Shown piece by piece: positions 37,937-46,624 of a stretch of 64,000 nt of DNA. The stretch comes from Candidatus Delongbacteria bacterium. GTDB taxonomy: Bacteria; CAIWAD01. The stretch is from NCBI GenBank assembly GCA_020634015.1, contig JACKCN010000002.1, forward strand, positions 434,001 through 498,000. The letters are read 5' to 3'. The translations under genes and the position numbers were made by a program. A model generated the notes under the pieces. That model was not told where the DNA came from and did no database searches. It saw only the letters and a list, made by a program, of their open reading frames with translations. Positions within the stretch are counted from its first letter, which is position 1. Each line of letters begins with the position of its first letter.

Positions 37937-40900
37937 GGCACTCGCTCTGGTTGCTCTATCTGCTGCTGTTGACCGGATCCCTGCACGCCCGTGAAATCGC
38001 CGAAATCGACGAACCGGTTCTGGCACGCTGGCAGGAAATCTCACAACTGCAGGTCAGCGAGAAGACACAGTCGTACATCGCCGAAGGCACCAGGATCCTG
38101 GAGCGCTATCGCGAACTCCAGGAGCTGGAGAAGTCCGCGTCCGACAATACCGATCACACCAGCATCGGAATCGAGGTCGCCAAGCTGAAACTGAAGCTGG
38201 TGAGCCTGCTCAAGACCATTGAGGAGGCCGCGCTCTTCGAAATGGATGCACGCCAGCTGGACGATCTGCGTGTGCGCTACGAGGCCGAGCTGGAAGAGCT
38301 GCGGAAGCTGCGCGAAGATCTGCGGGCCGATATTCTCAGCAAGGGCGAGAACTTTCTGGCCGACTATCGCCGCAAGCTGAGCCTGCAGAAATTCCGCCAG
38401 CGTGATGTGGTGGCCAAGCTCTGCCTGCAGCTTGCCGAGCTGTATTACGAGAAGACCCAGGACGACTACTTCGCCCGCCTGGATGCACAGCTGGACCGCG
38501 TGGACAAGGGGCTTCCGCCCGGTGCCGAACCGATCCGGAACTTCTACGATGCGGTGAACAAGTACCAGCGCATCGTGGACGAATTCCCGTATTCCGAGTA
38601 CATGGATGATGCCCTCTACAATCTGGCCTACATCCGCGAGAACTCACTGGATGAGGCGGAACAGGAAGCCAGTCGTCGGCTCTACGAGCAGCTGGTGCGT
38701 GACTTTCCCCAGAGCCGCTACGCTCCCGAATCATGGATGCGGCTCGGCGAGTTCTGGTTCCGCAACACCGAGACCGATTTCGATACGGCCATCGGTCGGG
38801 CCATCGAGAGCTACGGACACGTGCTCGAGTATCCTGATTTCGATGCCCGTGAGAAGGCCCTCTACAAGCTGGGCTGGTGCCACTATCGCAAGGGCGACAA
38901 CGAGCGCAGCGTGGAGTACTTCTCCGAGGCCGTGCTGCACGCCATGGGACTGGGCGAGGAGCGCCAGGACCTGAAGGACGAATCGGTCACCTACATCGCC
39001 GTGAACTACGCCGATCCCGATTGGGATCAGGCCGACATTGGTCACCTCACACCCTTCGTGCGCGACAACCCCGCCGTGCGCGCCGGATATGGCTTCCAGT
39101 TGCTGGAAACCTATGGTGACATCTACCAGACCCAGATCCAGGATTGGGGCAAGGCGGTGGCGGCCTACGACAGCCTGCTGACCCTGTACCCGGACGAGGC
39201 GCGCGCGCCCTTCATCCAGGAGAAGATCATCGCCTGTTATGGGCCGGGCGCACTCAACGACCCTTCGATGGCATACATCGAAAAGAACCAGCTCTTCGAC
39301 CAGTACAACCCCGAGACGGCCTGGGCCGCCAATCAGGATTCCGCCGACGTGGCCGAGCTGCCCGCCCTGCTGAACCAGAACCTGCGGGAAAACGTGGTCA
39401 TTGCCTTGCACAAGGCCTACGACACCCACCAGCGCGAGAACTTCGACGCCTACGTGGATCTCAGCCGCAAGTACCTGCGCACCTTCCCGGAAGACACCTC
39501 GGCGTTCAACATCCACTGGAACCTGGCCAAGGTGCTCGAGAGCGAACTGAAGCAACCGGAACTGGCTTACGACGAATACATGGCCATCGCGGCGGCCTAT
39601 CCTGAGCGCAATGTGCGCGACGCGGCCTACAACGCGATCATCATGTCGGAAACCCTGGTGGGCAATGAAGGGACGCTTGAAGCCGTGCTGTTGCCCGGCC
39701 AGTCCCCCGATCAGGAATACCAGGCCAGCGAGCTGACCCCGATGGAGCAGAAGAAGCTGACGGCACTGCTCAGTTTCGTCGAAGGTTTCCCTGAAGACCC
39801 CGAAGCTGCTGGCTATCTGATGGTTGCAGCCAAGCTGTACTACAACCACAGCGATTTCTCGGCGGCCGGTACCCTGTTCGATCGTCTGATTGCCGAGTAT
39901 CCCGACGCCAGCACTCACGAAGAAGCCTACGCGCTCAAGCTTGAAGGCCAGTTCGCCCAGCGCGACTTCGCCGCGGCCGAAGCCACCGCCAAGACCATCC
40001 AGCAACTGGGGCTTTCCGGCGCCACCCTGGACAAGGCGCGCGAGCGGCAGGCCCAGAGCGTGTATGCCTCGGCCCAGGACCTGCAGAAGGGGGACGATCA
40101 CCTGGCCGCTGCCCGCGAGTTCAAGCGTGTCGCGCTGGAGATTCCCGATGCCGAGTTCGCTGACGCGTCGCTCTTCGATGCGGCCGACGAGTTCAAGAAG
40201 GCCGGCGTCTTTGATGAATCCGCCGAGACCTATCTCTACCTGGCCGACACCTATCCCCAGTCCAGTTTTGCCGACAGGGCCGTGTCCCTGGCCGCGTTCA
40301 TCCAGATGCAGGAGCTGGAACAACCCGGGAAGGCCGCTCAGACCTTCGAACGCCTGGCCATGGACTATCCGCAGAGCGAGCACGCGCGCACGGCGATTCT
40401 CAACTCGGCCTACACCTACGAGCAGGAGAAGGACTGGACCAGCACGATCCGCATGAACCAGCTCTACGTGGATCGTTATCCCACGGCCGAGGACGCCAAC
40501 GCGATCCTCTTCGCCAATGCGGGACTGTATCTCAAGCTGAACGACATCACGAACGCCAACCGGATCTACGCGGACTTCGCGGCCCGCTTCCCGGGCGATC
40601 CCCGCACCGTACAGGCCTTCACCGAGCGTGGCAACTGGTTCATGGAAAACGACCAGCGGGAGCAGGCACGTGCCGAGTACGAGTCCGCCGTCCGCCGCAA
40701 CCGCGATCTGGTGGCCGCCGGTGGCCCGGGCAACCCCTTCTATGCCTCCAAGGCTCTGCGCCAGACCGTGGAATGGGCCGTCGAGAGTTACAACGCCCTC
40801 GCCCTGCACCAGCCCGAACCGGTGTTCAATCAGGATGTGGCGGAGAAGAAGCGCCGGCGTGATGCGATTCTCGATGACCTTGCTGAACTGCTGGCTTTCG

Positions 40901-42825
40901 GCACGGGTGACGTGTTCCGTGCCCGGTACCTCATGGCGGATGCCCACGCGGAGTTCGCACGGGCCTGGCGCGATCAGGAGCGTCCCGCGTGGAAAACGGA
41001 CGAAGAGCGCGTGCAGGGCGAAATCGGCATTCAGAACACGGCACACGATCTGGCCCAGGTGGCCCTGACGTCCTTCATCGCCACCACCAAGGAGCTGGAA
41101 GGCGCCATCGAGTCCCTCAAGAAGCAGCAGTTGGCGCACGAGGCACGTGTCCAATCCCTGCAGGACTGGCTGACGGCCAGCATGGGCGACAGCACGGCCG
41201 CCCGCAAGGACAGCCTGAACCTTCAGCCCCGCTTGACCAAGGCCGGAGATGAGTTGACGCGCTCTCTCGAAGAAAGTCAGCTCTGGACGACCCGCAGCCG
41301 CGAACAGGTGCCCGAGATCGTGCTGGCGGACATGAGCCTCTACGAATCACGAGTGGATCTGGCTCTGGCCCTGCCGTCCCGCCAGACGGATCTCTTTCTG
41401 CGTGCGGCGGACATCGACCGCAACATTCTCGGCGGGGCAGCCCTCGTCACGACCCAGTCGGCCATCGAAGGCTGGAACCAGGGACTTGAGACCATCGCCC
41501 AGGTCGGACTGGCCCGGATCTGGCGCCCCAGGGTCCAGGAACGTGTCGCGGTATTGGCGCAGAAACTGCCGCGAGCCTACCACCAGTTCGCGCTCGCCAA
41601 TGAGCGTGACCTGCTGGCCCAGCTCGAAGCCTACGAGACCGTGATCGGCAAGGGCGAAGACTACAAGGATCGCCAGGGCCGCGACGAAGTGGATTACGGC
41701 AATGACCTGCTGGACATGGCCGAATTCAATCAGGGGTATGCCCGCAACTCGCTGACGATCCACGGCAGCGTGATCGAACTGCTGGATGCCAACTCCCTGT
41801 CGCACGATCTGAGCCAGTCACTGTGCGACAGCATGCTTGCGCGCGCCTTCCGCCTGGAGCAGGGTGCCCGCGCATTGCTGGACACGCTGAGCATTCACAA
41901 GGAGACCTTCTGGCAGCAGTTCACGGAAACCGCCAGCTTCGTCTACGAAGATGCCCACAACACGTGCGAGGATGCGATCTACTCCCTCGAGAAGAGTGGT
42001 CAGGACCTGTTGCTGGCCTGTGAGCCGGTGGTGACCGCCTGGAATCCTGACGGTCTGGAAAGCCGCAAGCTGCTTTACAGTCTGGCCAAGATCGACCCGC
42101 AGCAATTCGGCGATCGTTTCGGGCTCGGCGAACGCAATGTGACCCTTGGAAGTGGGCCGGACTGGCTGGTGACACCCGTATACCGCGAAGGCTTCGATGC
42201 CGGGGAAACGGACCTGACCGGCTGGGATTCGGCCGTGACCAGAAGTCTGCCCGCATTGACGGCCCTGGTGCCCGAGGCGCGCCCGATCTGGAAACCCATG
42301 ACACGCGCGATCGACACTCTAACGGTGGCTCTGTCCGCACTTGAGCCCGGTGCCAACGTGCTGGATACCCTTGGAGTCCAGCCGGACGGGGAGACCCTGC
42401 TTCGGGTCCTGCAGGAATCCCGCGGACAGGCCGGGGTTGCCGACACGGCCTACTTCCGCAGTTCATTCGAGCTGACCGGGACGCCGACCTCGGCGAGCAT
42501 CGCGATTGCCGCGGATGACAACTTTTATCTTTTCTTCAATGGTGAGTACATTGACGAGGTCCACACGCAGCCTGGATCCATCACCGACCGCAAGGAATAC
42601 GACCTTGGCGAATTCGTTCGCGAGGGAAGGAACACGATTGCGGTGGAAGTCGAAGATGCTGACGGCAGCAGCGGTGGTCTGAGTGTCTGGATTGACGTGC
42701 GCGAAATGCAGCGCCTGACCGATGATCTGTTCGAGGAACAGATCCGCCGTGAGACGGCAGAACGGGAAACCCTGAGAAAGAGTCAACAGAAGAACCGGAT
42801 CTATGACAAGAACCGTGTGGATTAG
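37933..42825 (+). CDS. Giant exported TPR protein with C-terminal lectin-like beta domain
   Basis: A 1630-residue periplasmic protein, the largest in the window. A signal peptide (LWLLYLLLLTGSLHA) is followed by a coiled coil (~30-160). Long arrays of TPR/YfgC-type repeats then run from ~190 to ~960, such as YQRIVDEFPYSEYMDDALYN and FERLAMDYPQSEHARTAILN. A further helical region covers ~1000-1480. Residues ~1515-1600 form a separate beta domain with SIAIAADDNFYLFFNGEYID and REGRNTIAVEVED, the pattern of galactose-binding-like domains seen at the start of rhamnosidases and similar enzymes. This suggests binding to a glycan or to peptidoglycan. It is coupled to both neighbours by overlaps. Confidence 0.78.
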   Translation: MRHSLWLLYLLLLTGSLHAREIAEIDEPVLARWQEISQLQVSEKTQSYIAEGTRILERYRELQELEKSASDNTDHTSIGIEVAKLKLKLVSLLKTIEEAALFEMDARQLDDLRVRYEAELEELRKLREDLRADILSKGENFLADYRRKLSLQKFRQRDVVAKLCLQLAELYYEKTQDDYFARLDAQLDRVDKGLPPGAEPIRNFYDAVNKYQRIVDEFPYSEYMDDALYNLAYIRENSLDEAEQEASRRLYEQLVRDFPQSRYAPESWMRLGEFWFRNTETDFDTAIGRAIESYGHVLEYPDFDAREKALYKLGWCHYRKGDNERSVEYFSEAVLHAMGLGEERQDLKDESVTYIAVNYADPDWDQADIGHLTPFVRDNPAVRAGYGFQLLETYGDIYQTQIQDWGKAVAAYDSLLTLYPDEARAPFIQEKIIACYGPGALNDPSMAYIEKNQLFDQYNPETAWAANQDSADVAELPALLNQNLRENVVIALHKAYDTHQRENFDAYVDLSRKYLRTFPEDTSAFNIHWNLAKVLESELKQPELAYDEYMAIAAAYPERNVRDAAYNAIIMSETLVGNEGTLEAVLLPGQSPDQEYQASELTPMEQKKLTALLSFVEGFPEDPEAAGYLMVAAKLYYNHSDFSAAGTLFDRLIAEYPDASTHEEAYALKLEGQFAQRDFAAAEATAKTIQQLGLSGATLDKARERQAQSVYASAQDLQKGDDHLAAAREFKRVALEIPDAEFADASLFDAADEFKKAGVFDESAETYLYLADTYPQSSFADRAVSLAAFIQMQELEQPGKAAQTFERLAMDYPQSEHARTAILNSAYTYEQEKDWTSTIRMNQLYVDRYPTAEDANAILFANAGLYLKLNDITNANRIYADFAARFPGDPRTVQAFTERGNWFMENDQREQARAEYESAVRRNRDLVAAGGPGNPFYASKALRQTVEWAVESYNALALHQPEPVFNQDVAEKKRRRDAILDDLAELLAFGTGDVFRARYLMADAHAEFARAWRDQERPAWKTDEERVQGEIGIQNTAHDLAQVALTSFIATTKELEGAIESLKKQQLAHEARVQSLQDWLTASMGDSTAARKDSLNLQPRLTKAGDELTRSLEESQLWTTRSREQVPEIVLADMSLYESRVDLALALPSRQTDLFLRAADIDRNILGGAALVTTQSAIEGWNQGLETIAQVGLARIWRPRVQERVAVLAQKLPRAYHQFALANERDLLAQLEAYETVIGKGEDYKDRQGRDEVDYGNDLLDMAEFNQGYARNSLTIHGSVIELLDANSLSHDLSQSLCDSMLARAFRLEQGARALLDTLSIHKETFWQQFTETASFVYEDAHNTCEDAIYSLEKSGQDLLLACEPVVTAWNPDGLESRKLLYSLAKIDPQQFGDRFGLGERNVTLGSGPDWLVTPVYREGFDAGETDLTGWDSAVTRSLPALTALVPEARPIWKPMTRAIDTLTVALSALEPGANVLDTLGVQPDGETLLRVLQESRGQAGVADTAYFRSSFELTGTPTSASIAIAADDNFYLFFNGEYIDEVHTQPGSITDRKEYDLGEFVREGRNTIAVEVEDADGSSGGLSVWIDVREMQRLTDDLFEEQIRRETAERETLRKSQQKNRIYDKNRVD

Positions 42826-43165
42826 CCCCTTGCTGGCCCTGGTTCTGGCGCTTTCCGCCCGGGCACAGGACGATTACCTGATTCTGGACGAGGTTGCCAT
42901 CGAGGGAGAGGTTCGTGAACCTTCGGTGGAGATCATCGCGTCGCGCATGAAACCGGTGCTTTCGACCTTTCGCCTGGAGAAGTCTTTTCTGGCCAAGCTC
43001 AAGACTCCGGATTCCCACATTGTCAGCCTGAATCCTGGCATCCGGCTGGAGCAGCGGATCACGGATCCCGATCCTCTGCTGCGCCGCGAACGGGAGCTTG
43101 GTCGGTCGACCGCGCCTGCAACGTCTTCGACCCCGAAGAGTTCCAGTCCCAACGAGGAGAAGTAA
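42803..43165 (+). CDS. Small exported protein of unknown function
   Basis: A 120-residue protein with a signal peptide (VWISPLLALVLALSARA, cleavage near residue 22). The mature part begins DDYLILDEVAIEGEVREPSVEIIASRMKP-like beta sequence (residues 23-50) and ends in a Ser/Pro/Lys-rich disordered tail. I recognise no family. The VAIEGEVREP pattern is reminiscent of short beta segments in outer-membrane-associated proteins of TolB/TonB-type clusters, but this is only an impression. It overlaps the giant TPR gene by 23 bases and abuts the next gene, so it belongs to the operon. Confidence 0.65.
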   Translation: MTRTVWISPLLALVLALSARAQDDYLILDEVAIEGEVREPSVEIIASRMKPVLSTFRLEKSFLAKLKTPDSHIVSLNPGIRLEQRITDPDPLLRRERELGRSTAPATSSTPKSSSPNEEK

Positions 43166-43564
43166 GTGAGCAGCACCCCCGAAAGACCTGCGGTTCCATC
43201 CTCCTCCCTCGGCACCCGCATGGTGGAACTGTGCAAGGACAAAGCCGAATTCCGGAAGGCGCTGGATGGCCTGAAGCCCATGGAAGTGCTGGAAGTGCAG
43301 ACCTTCTTCTGGGACTTCTGTCTGCGCCTTGCGGAGCAGAAGGGTGCCACCCTGCCGCGTGCCCGCATCACGCGAGACATGATGCCCACAGGCAGCTATC
43401 AGCATTCCGTCGGCTGCAACGAGCGCATGGATTATTGCCGCGCCAACATCTGTGTTTTCACCAACCCCAACTGCGCGAGCACGAAGCTGCGCGGAATCAT
43501 CGAGAACCTCCGGCAGGTGATTGTGGAACTGCTGGAAGAATCACCGGACAGGCCAAAGGACTGA
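43166..43564 (+). CDS. Cys-containing cytoplasmic protein of unknown function
   Basis: A 132-residue protein without a signal peptide or membrane helix. It starts at a GTG directly after the stop of the previous gene. It is mostly helical and has six Cys, four of them clustered in CNERMDYCRANICVFTNPNC (residues ~98-117), which could bind a metal. I recognise no family. Its place between exported proteins and the channel genes suggests a cytoplasmic regulator or assembly factor for the complex (inference). Confidence 0.6.
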   Translation: MSSTPERPAVPSSSLGTRMVELCKDKAEFRKALDGLKPMEVLEVQTFFWDFCLRLAEQKGATLPRARITRDMMPTGSYQHSVGCNERMDYCRANICVFTNPNCASTKLRGIIENLRQVIVELLEESPDRPKD

Positions 43565-43620
43565 ACCCAGTGTTCAGCACACAAGAATTCAAATCGCCAT
43601 CGTGACACGGAGGACGACCC

Positions 43621-44271
43621 ATGACCGTACTAGTGAAGCTCCTGAGCCAGTTCAGCCCGTCGAATGACGGCGCGTTCTTCTTCTGGATTCTGGCCATCTT
43701 CGGATTGTTGGCCTTCAGCCTCGCCATCGAGCGCCTGTTGACCGTGAACATCAAGTCCAACATCGACGCGGAGAAGTTCTCGAGCGATGTGCGCGCCATG
43801 ATCCAGAAGGGCGATCTGAAGAATGCCCACGAGCTGGCGAAGGCGAATTCCGAAAAGGCGCTGGCCTATGTCTACTCCCGGGCCCTCCAGGTTGCCGTGG
43901 GCATGGAGTACATCGACTATCGCAACATCCAGAATGCGGTTGACGAAGCCACCCTGGAGATCATGCCCCGTCTCACCAAGCGTACCAGCTGGCTGCAGAC
44001 CTTCGCCAACGTGGCGACCCTGATCGGTCTGATGGGAACGATCTACGGTCTGATCCTGTCCTTCGAGGCGCTGGCCTCCGCCGGTGCCGGCAGCAGCAAC
44101 GCTCTGGCCGCCGGTATCTCCACCGCCATGCTGACCACGCTGGCCGGTCTGATGGTCGCCATTCCCTGCATGCTGTGCTTCAGCCTGATCAACAACAAGA
44201 CCAACCAGATCATGGCCGAGATCGACGAGTACTCGGTCAAGCTGATCAACCTGATCACCGGGAGCAAATAA
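43621..44271 (+). CDS. MotA/TolQ/ExbB proton-channel family protein
   Basis: A 216-residue inner-membrane channel subunit with three membrane helices: residues ~20-38 (FFWILAIFGLLAFSLAIE), ~118-140 (FANVATLIGLMGTIYGLILSF) and ~155-180 (GISTAMLTTLAGLMVAIPCML). The second and third carry the family pattern LIGLMGTIYGL and ISTAMLTTLAGL, including the Thr residues that line the proton path. A cytoplasmic loop lies between helices 1 and 2. GGAGG precedes the ATG. With the two ExbD genes that follow it should form a proton-driven stator. Confidence 0.92.
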   Translation: MTVLVKLLSQFSPSNDGAFFFWILAIFGLLAFSLAIERLLTVNIKSNIDAEKFSSDVRAMIQKGDLKNAHELAKANSEKALAYVYSRALQVAVGMEYIDYRNIQNAVDEATLEIMPRLTKRTSWLQTFANVATLIGLMGTIYGLILSFEALASAGAGSSNALAAGISTAMLTTLAGLMVAIPCMLCFSLINNKTNQIMAEIDEYSVKLINLITGSK

Positions 44272-44907
44272 GTGGCCTTCAAACCCAGCGCCAAGCGGAA
44301 GTATGCCCCCACCTCGGAAGAACTGGATCTGACTCCGGTGATGAATCTGGTGGTGGTGCTGATTCCCCTGCTGCTGGCCTCGGCCGAATTCGTGAAGCTG
44401 GGGCTGCTGGAGTCGCGCCTTCCTTCCGCGGGCGCAGCAGGTCCGGGTGGCCTGCCGCAGCAGGAGGCTCCCAAGGAGAAGATGAACCTGATGGTCAACG
44501 TTGACAGTGTCGGGTTCTCGATTTCCGTGTTCAATCAGACCGAAGCCAGTGATCCAAGTGGCAGGTACTTCCAGAAGGTTCTGCGACTGTCCGATGGCGA
44601 ACTCGATTTCGACGGACTGGGCGAAGTCCTGCATGAGATTCATTCGACCGTGGTGGCACCTGCCCTGCTGGGCGAAGTGCAGAACAAGGATGACGCCGGG
44701 CGACCGGTCTTCAACCTTGATGGTACACCCCAGATGGTCAATGACTACAAGTACGAGGACGCGGAGAACGTGGTGATCACCGCTCCCAACGCACTGGAAT
44801 TCCAGGATCTGGTATCGATCATGGATGTGGCCCGCATGTGGAAGAACGAGGATGGCACGGAACAGGTCGTGATGTTCCCCACCCCCTTGCTGGGCAAGAT
44901 CCAATAG
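44272..44907 (+). CDS. ExbD-like subunit lacking the membrane Asp
   Basis: A 211-residue ExbD/TolR-type protein with one N-terminal membrane helix and a periplasmic domain. In ExbD the essential protonatable Asp follows a TP motif by two residues; here the motif is LDLTPVMNLVVVLIPLLL, so the residue is Asn25. The periplasmic domain (~75-211) has the ExbD-like fold length and an inserted segment around residues 140-160. A GTG start lies immediately after exbB. It is probably the non-protonatable member of a heterodimer with the next gene product. Confidence 0.85.
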   Translation: MAFKPSAKRKYAPTSEELDLTPVMNLVVVLIPLLLASAEFVKLGLLESRLPSAGAAGPGGLPQQEAPKEKMNLMVNVDSVGFSISVFNQTEASDPSGRYFQKVLRLSDGELDFDGLGEVLHEIHSTVVAPALLGEVQNKDDAGRPVFNLDGTPQMVNDYKYEDAENVVITAPNALEFQDLVSIMDVARMWKNEDGTEQVVMFPTPLLGKIQ

Positions 44908-44916
44908 GAGAGCTTC

Positions 44917-45444
44917 ATGGCCGCTGCACCTTCGCATATGAGGAAACACCGGGGATCGCAGGAGGAAACGATTCCTCTGGCATCCATGATGGACATGATG
45001 ACCATCATCCTGCTGTTTCTGCTGAAGAGCTACTCGACCTCCGGTGGTCTCGTGACACAGGTCGACAAGCTGGAATTGCCGGGATCGAGCAGCAAGATCG
45101 CCCCCAAGAGCGCCCTGTCGATCGCTGTGGATGCCGGACGTTCGGGCAGTGCACCGGGCATCTACGTGGAAGTGAACGGCACTCGTACCGAAATGCTTGA
45201 CGGGGGCGAGGTGCTTGACGTGAACGCGACCTCAAGCATGGAACTGCCCGTGTTGAAGGCTTTTCTCACCGAGAAGGCCAGCGAGGCGCGGGAGAGCGAG
45301 AGCCGCTATGGAATTCCCTTCACCGGAACGATCACGATCCAGGCGGACAAGGCCATCAACTACAACTCGGTACTGAAGGTGCTTCAGACCTGCGCGGATG
45401 CTGGCTATCCCAAGACCGATTTCGTGATCATCAAAGAGGAATAG
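44917..45444 (+). CDS. ExbD-like subunit with the membrane Asp
   Basis: A 175-residue ExbD/TolR-type protein. The membrane segment is IPLASMMDMMTIILLFLLKSY with Asp26 at the position of the essential proton-binding residue. The periplasmic domain ends with ITIQADKAINYNSVLKVLQTCADAGYPK, the ExbD signature region. The N-terminus (residues 1-17) is polar and cytoplasmic. It lies nine bases after the first exbD gene, with GGAG upstream. Two different ExbD subunits per ExbB are also known from the Agl motor of Myxococcus. Confidence 0.9.
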   Translation: MAAAPSHMRKHRGSQEETIPLASMMDMMTIILLFLLKSYSTSGGLVTQVDKLELPGSSSKIAPKSALSIAVDAGRSGSAPGIYVEVNGTRTEMLDGGEVLDVNATSSMELPVLKAFLTEKASEARESESRYGIPFTGTITIQADKAINYNSVLKVLQTCADAGYPKTDFVIIKEE

Positions 45445-45454
45445 GAGGGCGGTC

Positions 45455-46492
45455 GTGGCCGCATCATCGACAGCCTTGGCTGTATACAACCGCAAGCTCT
45501 TCAAGAACCCGGACTGGACGCTGATCATCATCACGGCGGTTCTGGGTGTCTGTGAGCTGCTCCTGATTCTCTGGGGAATCAACACCGAACTGCCGCAGAT
45601 GAGTCAGGATCAGGCGAAGGAATTCTTCGCTCGCCGCTACCAGACCATCCAGAAGGTGGAAGCGCCTCCCGTGGAAGTCACCGCCGAACCGGAAGTGGCT
45701 CAGGTGGCCAATCTTCCCGCGGAAGAGACGGCAGTGCGTCAGGAAGAAGCGACAGAACAACTCGAGAAGCCCGCCGAGCGCCAGCAGCAGAGCGTGCAGG
45801 AACAGCGTGAAGCCCGCCGTCAGCGAGGCGAGGAACGCCAGTCACGTCGTGCCGCGATGGAGCAGCAGGTCATCAACAACCAGGGTGGAGTCGCCCTTGT
45901 GGTTGGCCAGGGCACCGGATCCGGCGCCAGCGATCTGGTGGACGCCGCCCGTGTGACCGCCGGCGAAGGCATTGGCATGACGGGTGTCACAGGGCTGGTC
46001 ACCGGCAGTCAGGCCGAGGATGTGCGCCGCCTGCGGACCGATGCTCCCACCGGGGGCGGCAGCGGAGGCGTGGATCTGGGCTCGGCGATTTCCGCCGTGG
46101 ACGCGGGTGTGGCCGGTGGCACCGTGGGTGACCTGCGCATGGGCGAAGTGGAAACCTACGACCGCAGCGGCAAGTTCACCGCCGAAGCCGCACGCAGTCC
46201 CAAGGCCCTCGACGGTGTCATCTCCGGATACACGCCCGGCCTGAAGGATTGCTTCGAGCAGCAGTTGCGCCGTCAGGCGGGGCTGAATGGCTCGATTCTG
46301 GTCCGCTTCACGATTGCTCCCGACGGCTCGGTCAAGGACGTCAACTTCACCCAGAACCGCTGGAGCGACGAACGTGCTGGCGAGCGGGTTGAATCCTGCA
46401 TGAAGCGCAAGGTCCAGAGCTGGCAGTTCGATCCCGTGGACGCCAGCCTCGGGGACTTCAAGGCCGGCCGGAAATTCACTTTCGGCTCGTGA
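45455..46492 (+). CDS. AgmX/PglI C-terminal domain (TonB-like) protein
   Basis: A 345-residue TonB-like transducer. One membrane helix (~24-43, LIIITAVLGVCELLLILWGI) is followed by a Glu/Gln/Arg/Pro-rich periplasmic linker and coiled coil (~65-140), then a Gly-rich linker (~150-225). The C-terminal ~90 residues match the AgmX/PglI-type domain: DCFEQQLRRQAGLNGSILVRFTIAPDG (in parts), then SVKDVNF and VESCMKRKVQSWQF with the paired Cys. It probably carries motor energy across the periplasm. GTG start with GGAGG upstream. Last gene of the operon; a terminator follows. Confidence 0.85.
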   Translation: MAASSTALAVYNRKLFKNPDWTLIIITAVLGVCELLLILWGINTELPQMSQDQAKEFFARRYQTIQKVEAPPVEVTAEPEVAQVANLPAEETAVRQEEATEQLEKPAERQQQSVQEQREARRQRGEERQSRRAAMEQQVINNQGGVALVVGQGTGSGASDLVDAARVTAGEGIGMTGVTGLVTGSQAEDVRRLRTDAPTGGGSGGVDLGSAISAVDAGVAGGTVGDLRMGEVETYDRSGKFTAEAARSPKALDGVISGYTPGLKDCFEQQLRRQAGLNGSILVRFTIAPDGSVKDVNFTQNRWSDERAGERVESCMKRKVQSWQFDPVDASLGDFKAGRKFTFGS

Positions 46493-46513
46493 TGCCTTTG
46501 ACAGGAAAACCGG

Positions 46514-46547
46514 GCGGGGCCTGTCGTGGACAGGTCCCGCTTTTTTT
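46514..46547 (+). terminator. Rho-independent terminator of the TPR-ExbBD operon
   Basis: Twelve-base arms GCGGGGCCTGTC and GACAGGTCCCGC (one G-T pair) with a GTG loop are followed by seven Ts. Confidence 0.92.
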
Positions 46548-46624
46548 GTGATCCCGGCCGGGCCCACCGGATCCGACCGCTGGCCTTTTGTACTTTCGGC
46601 CTTTCCAGAACAAGTCATGGATCC

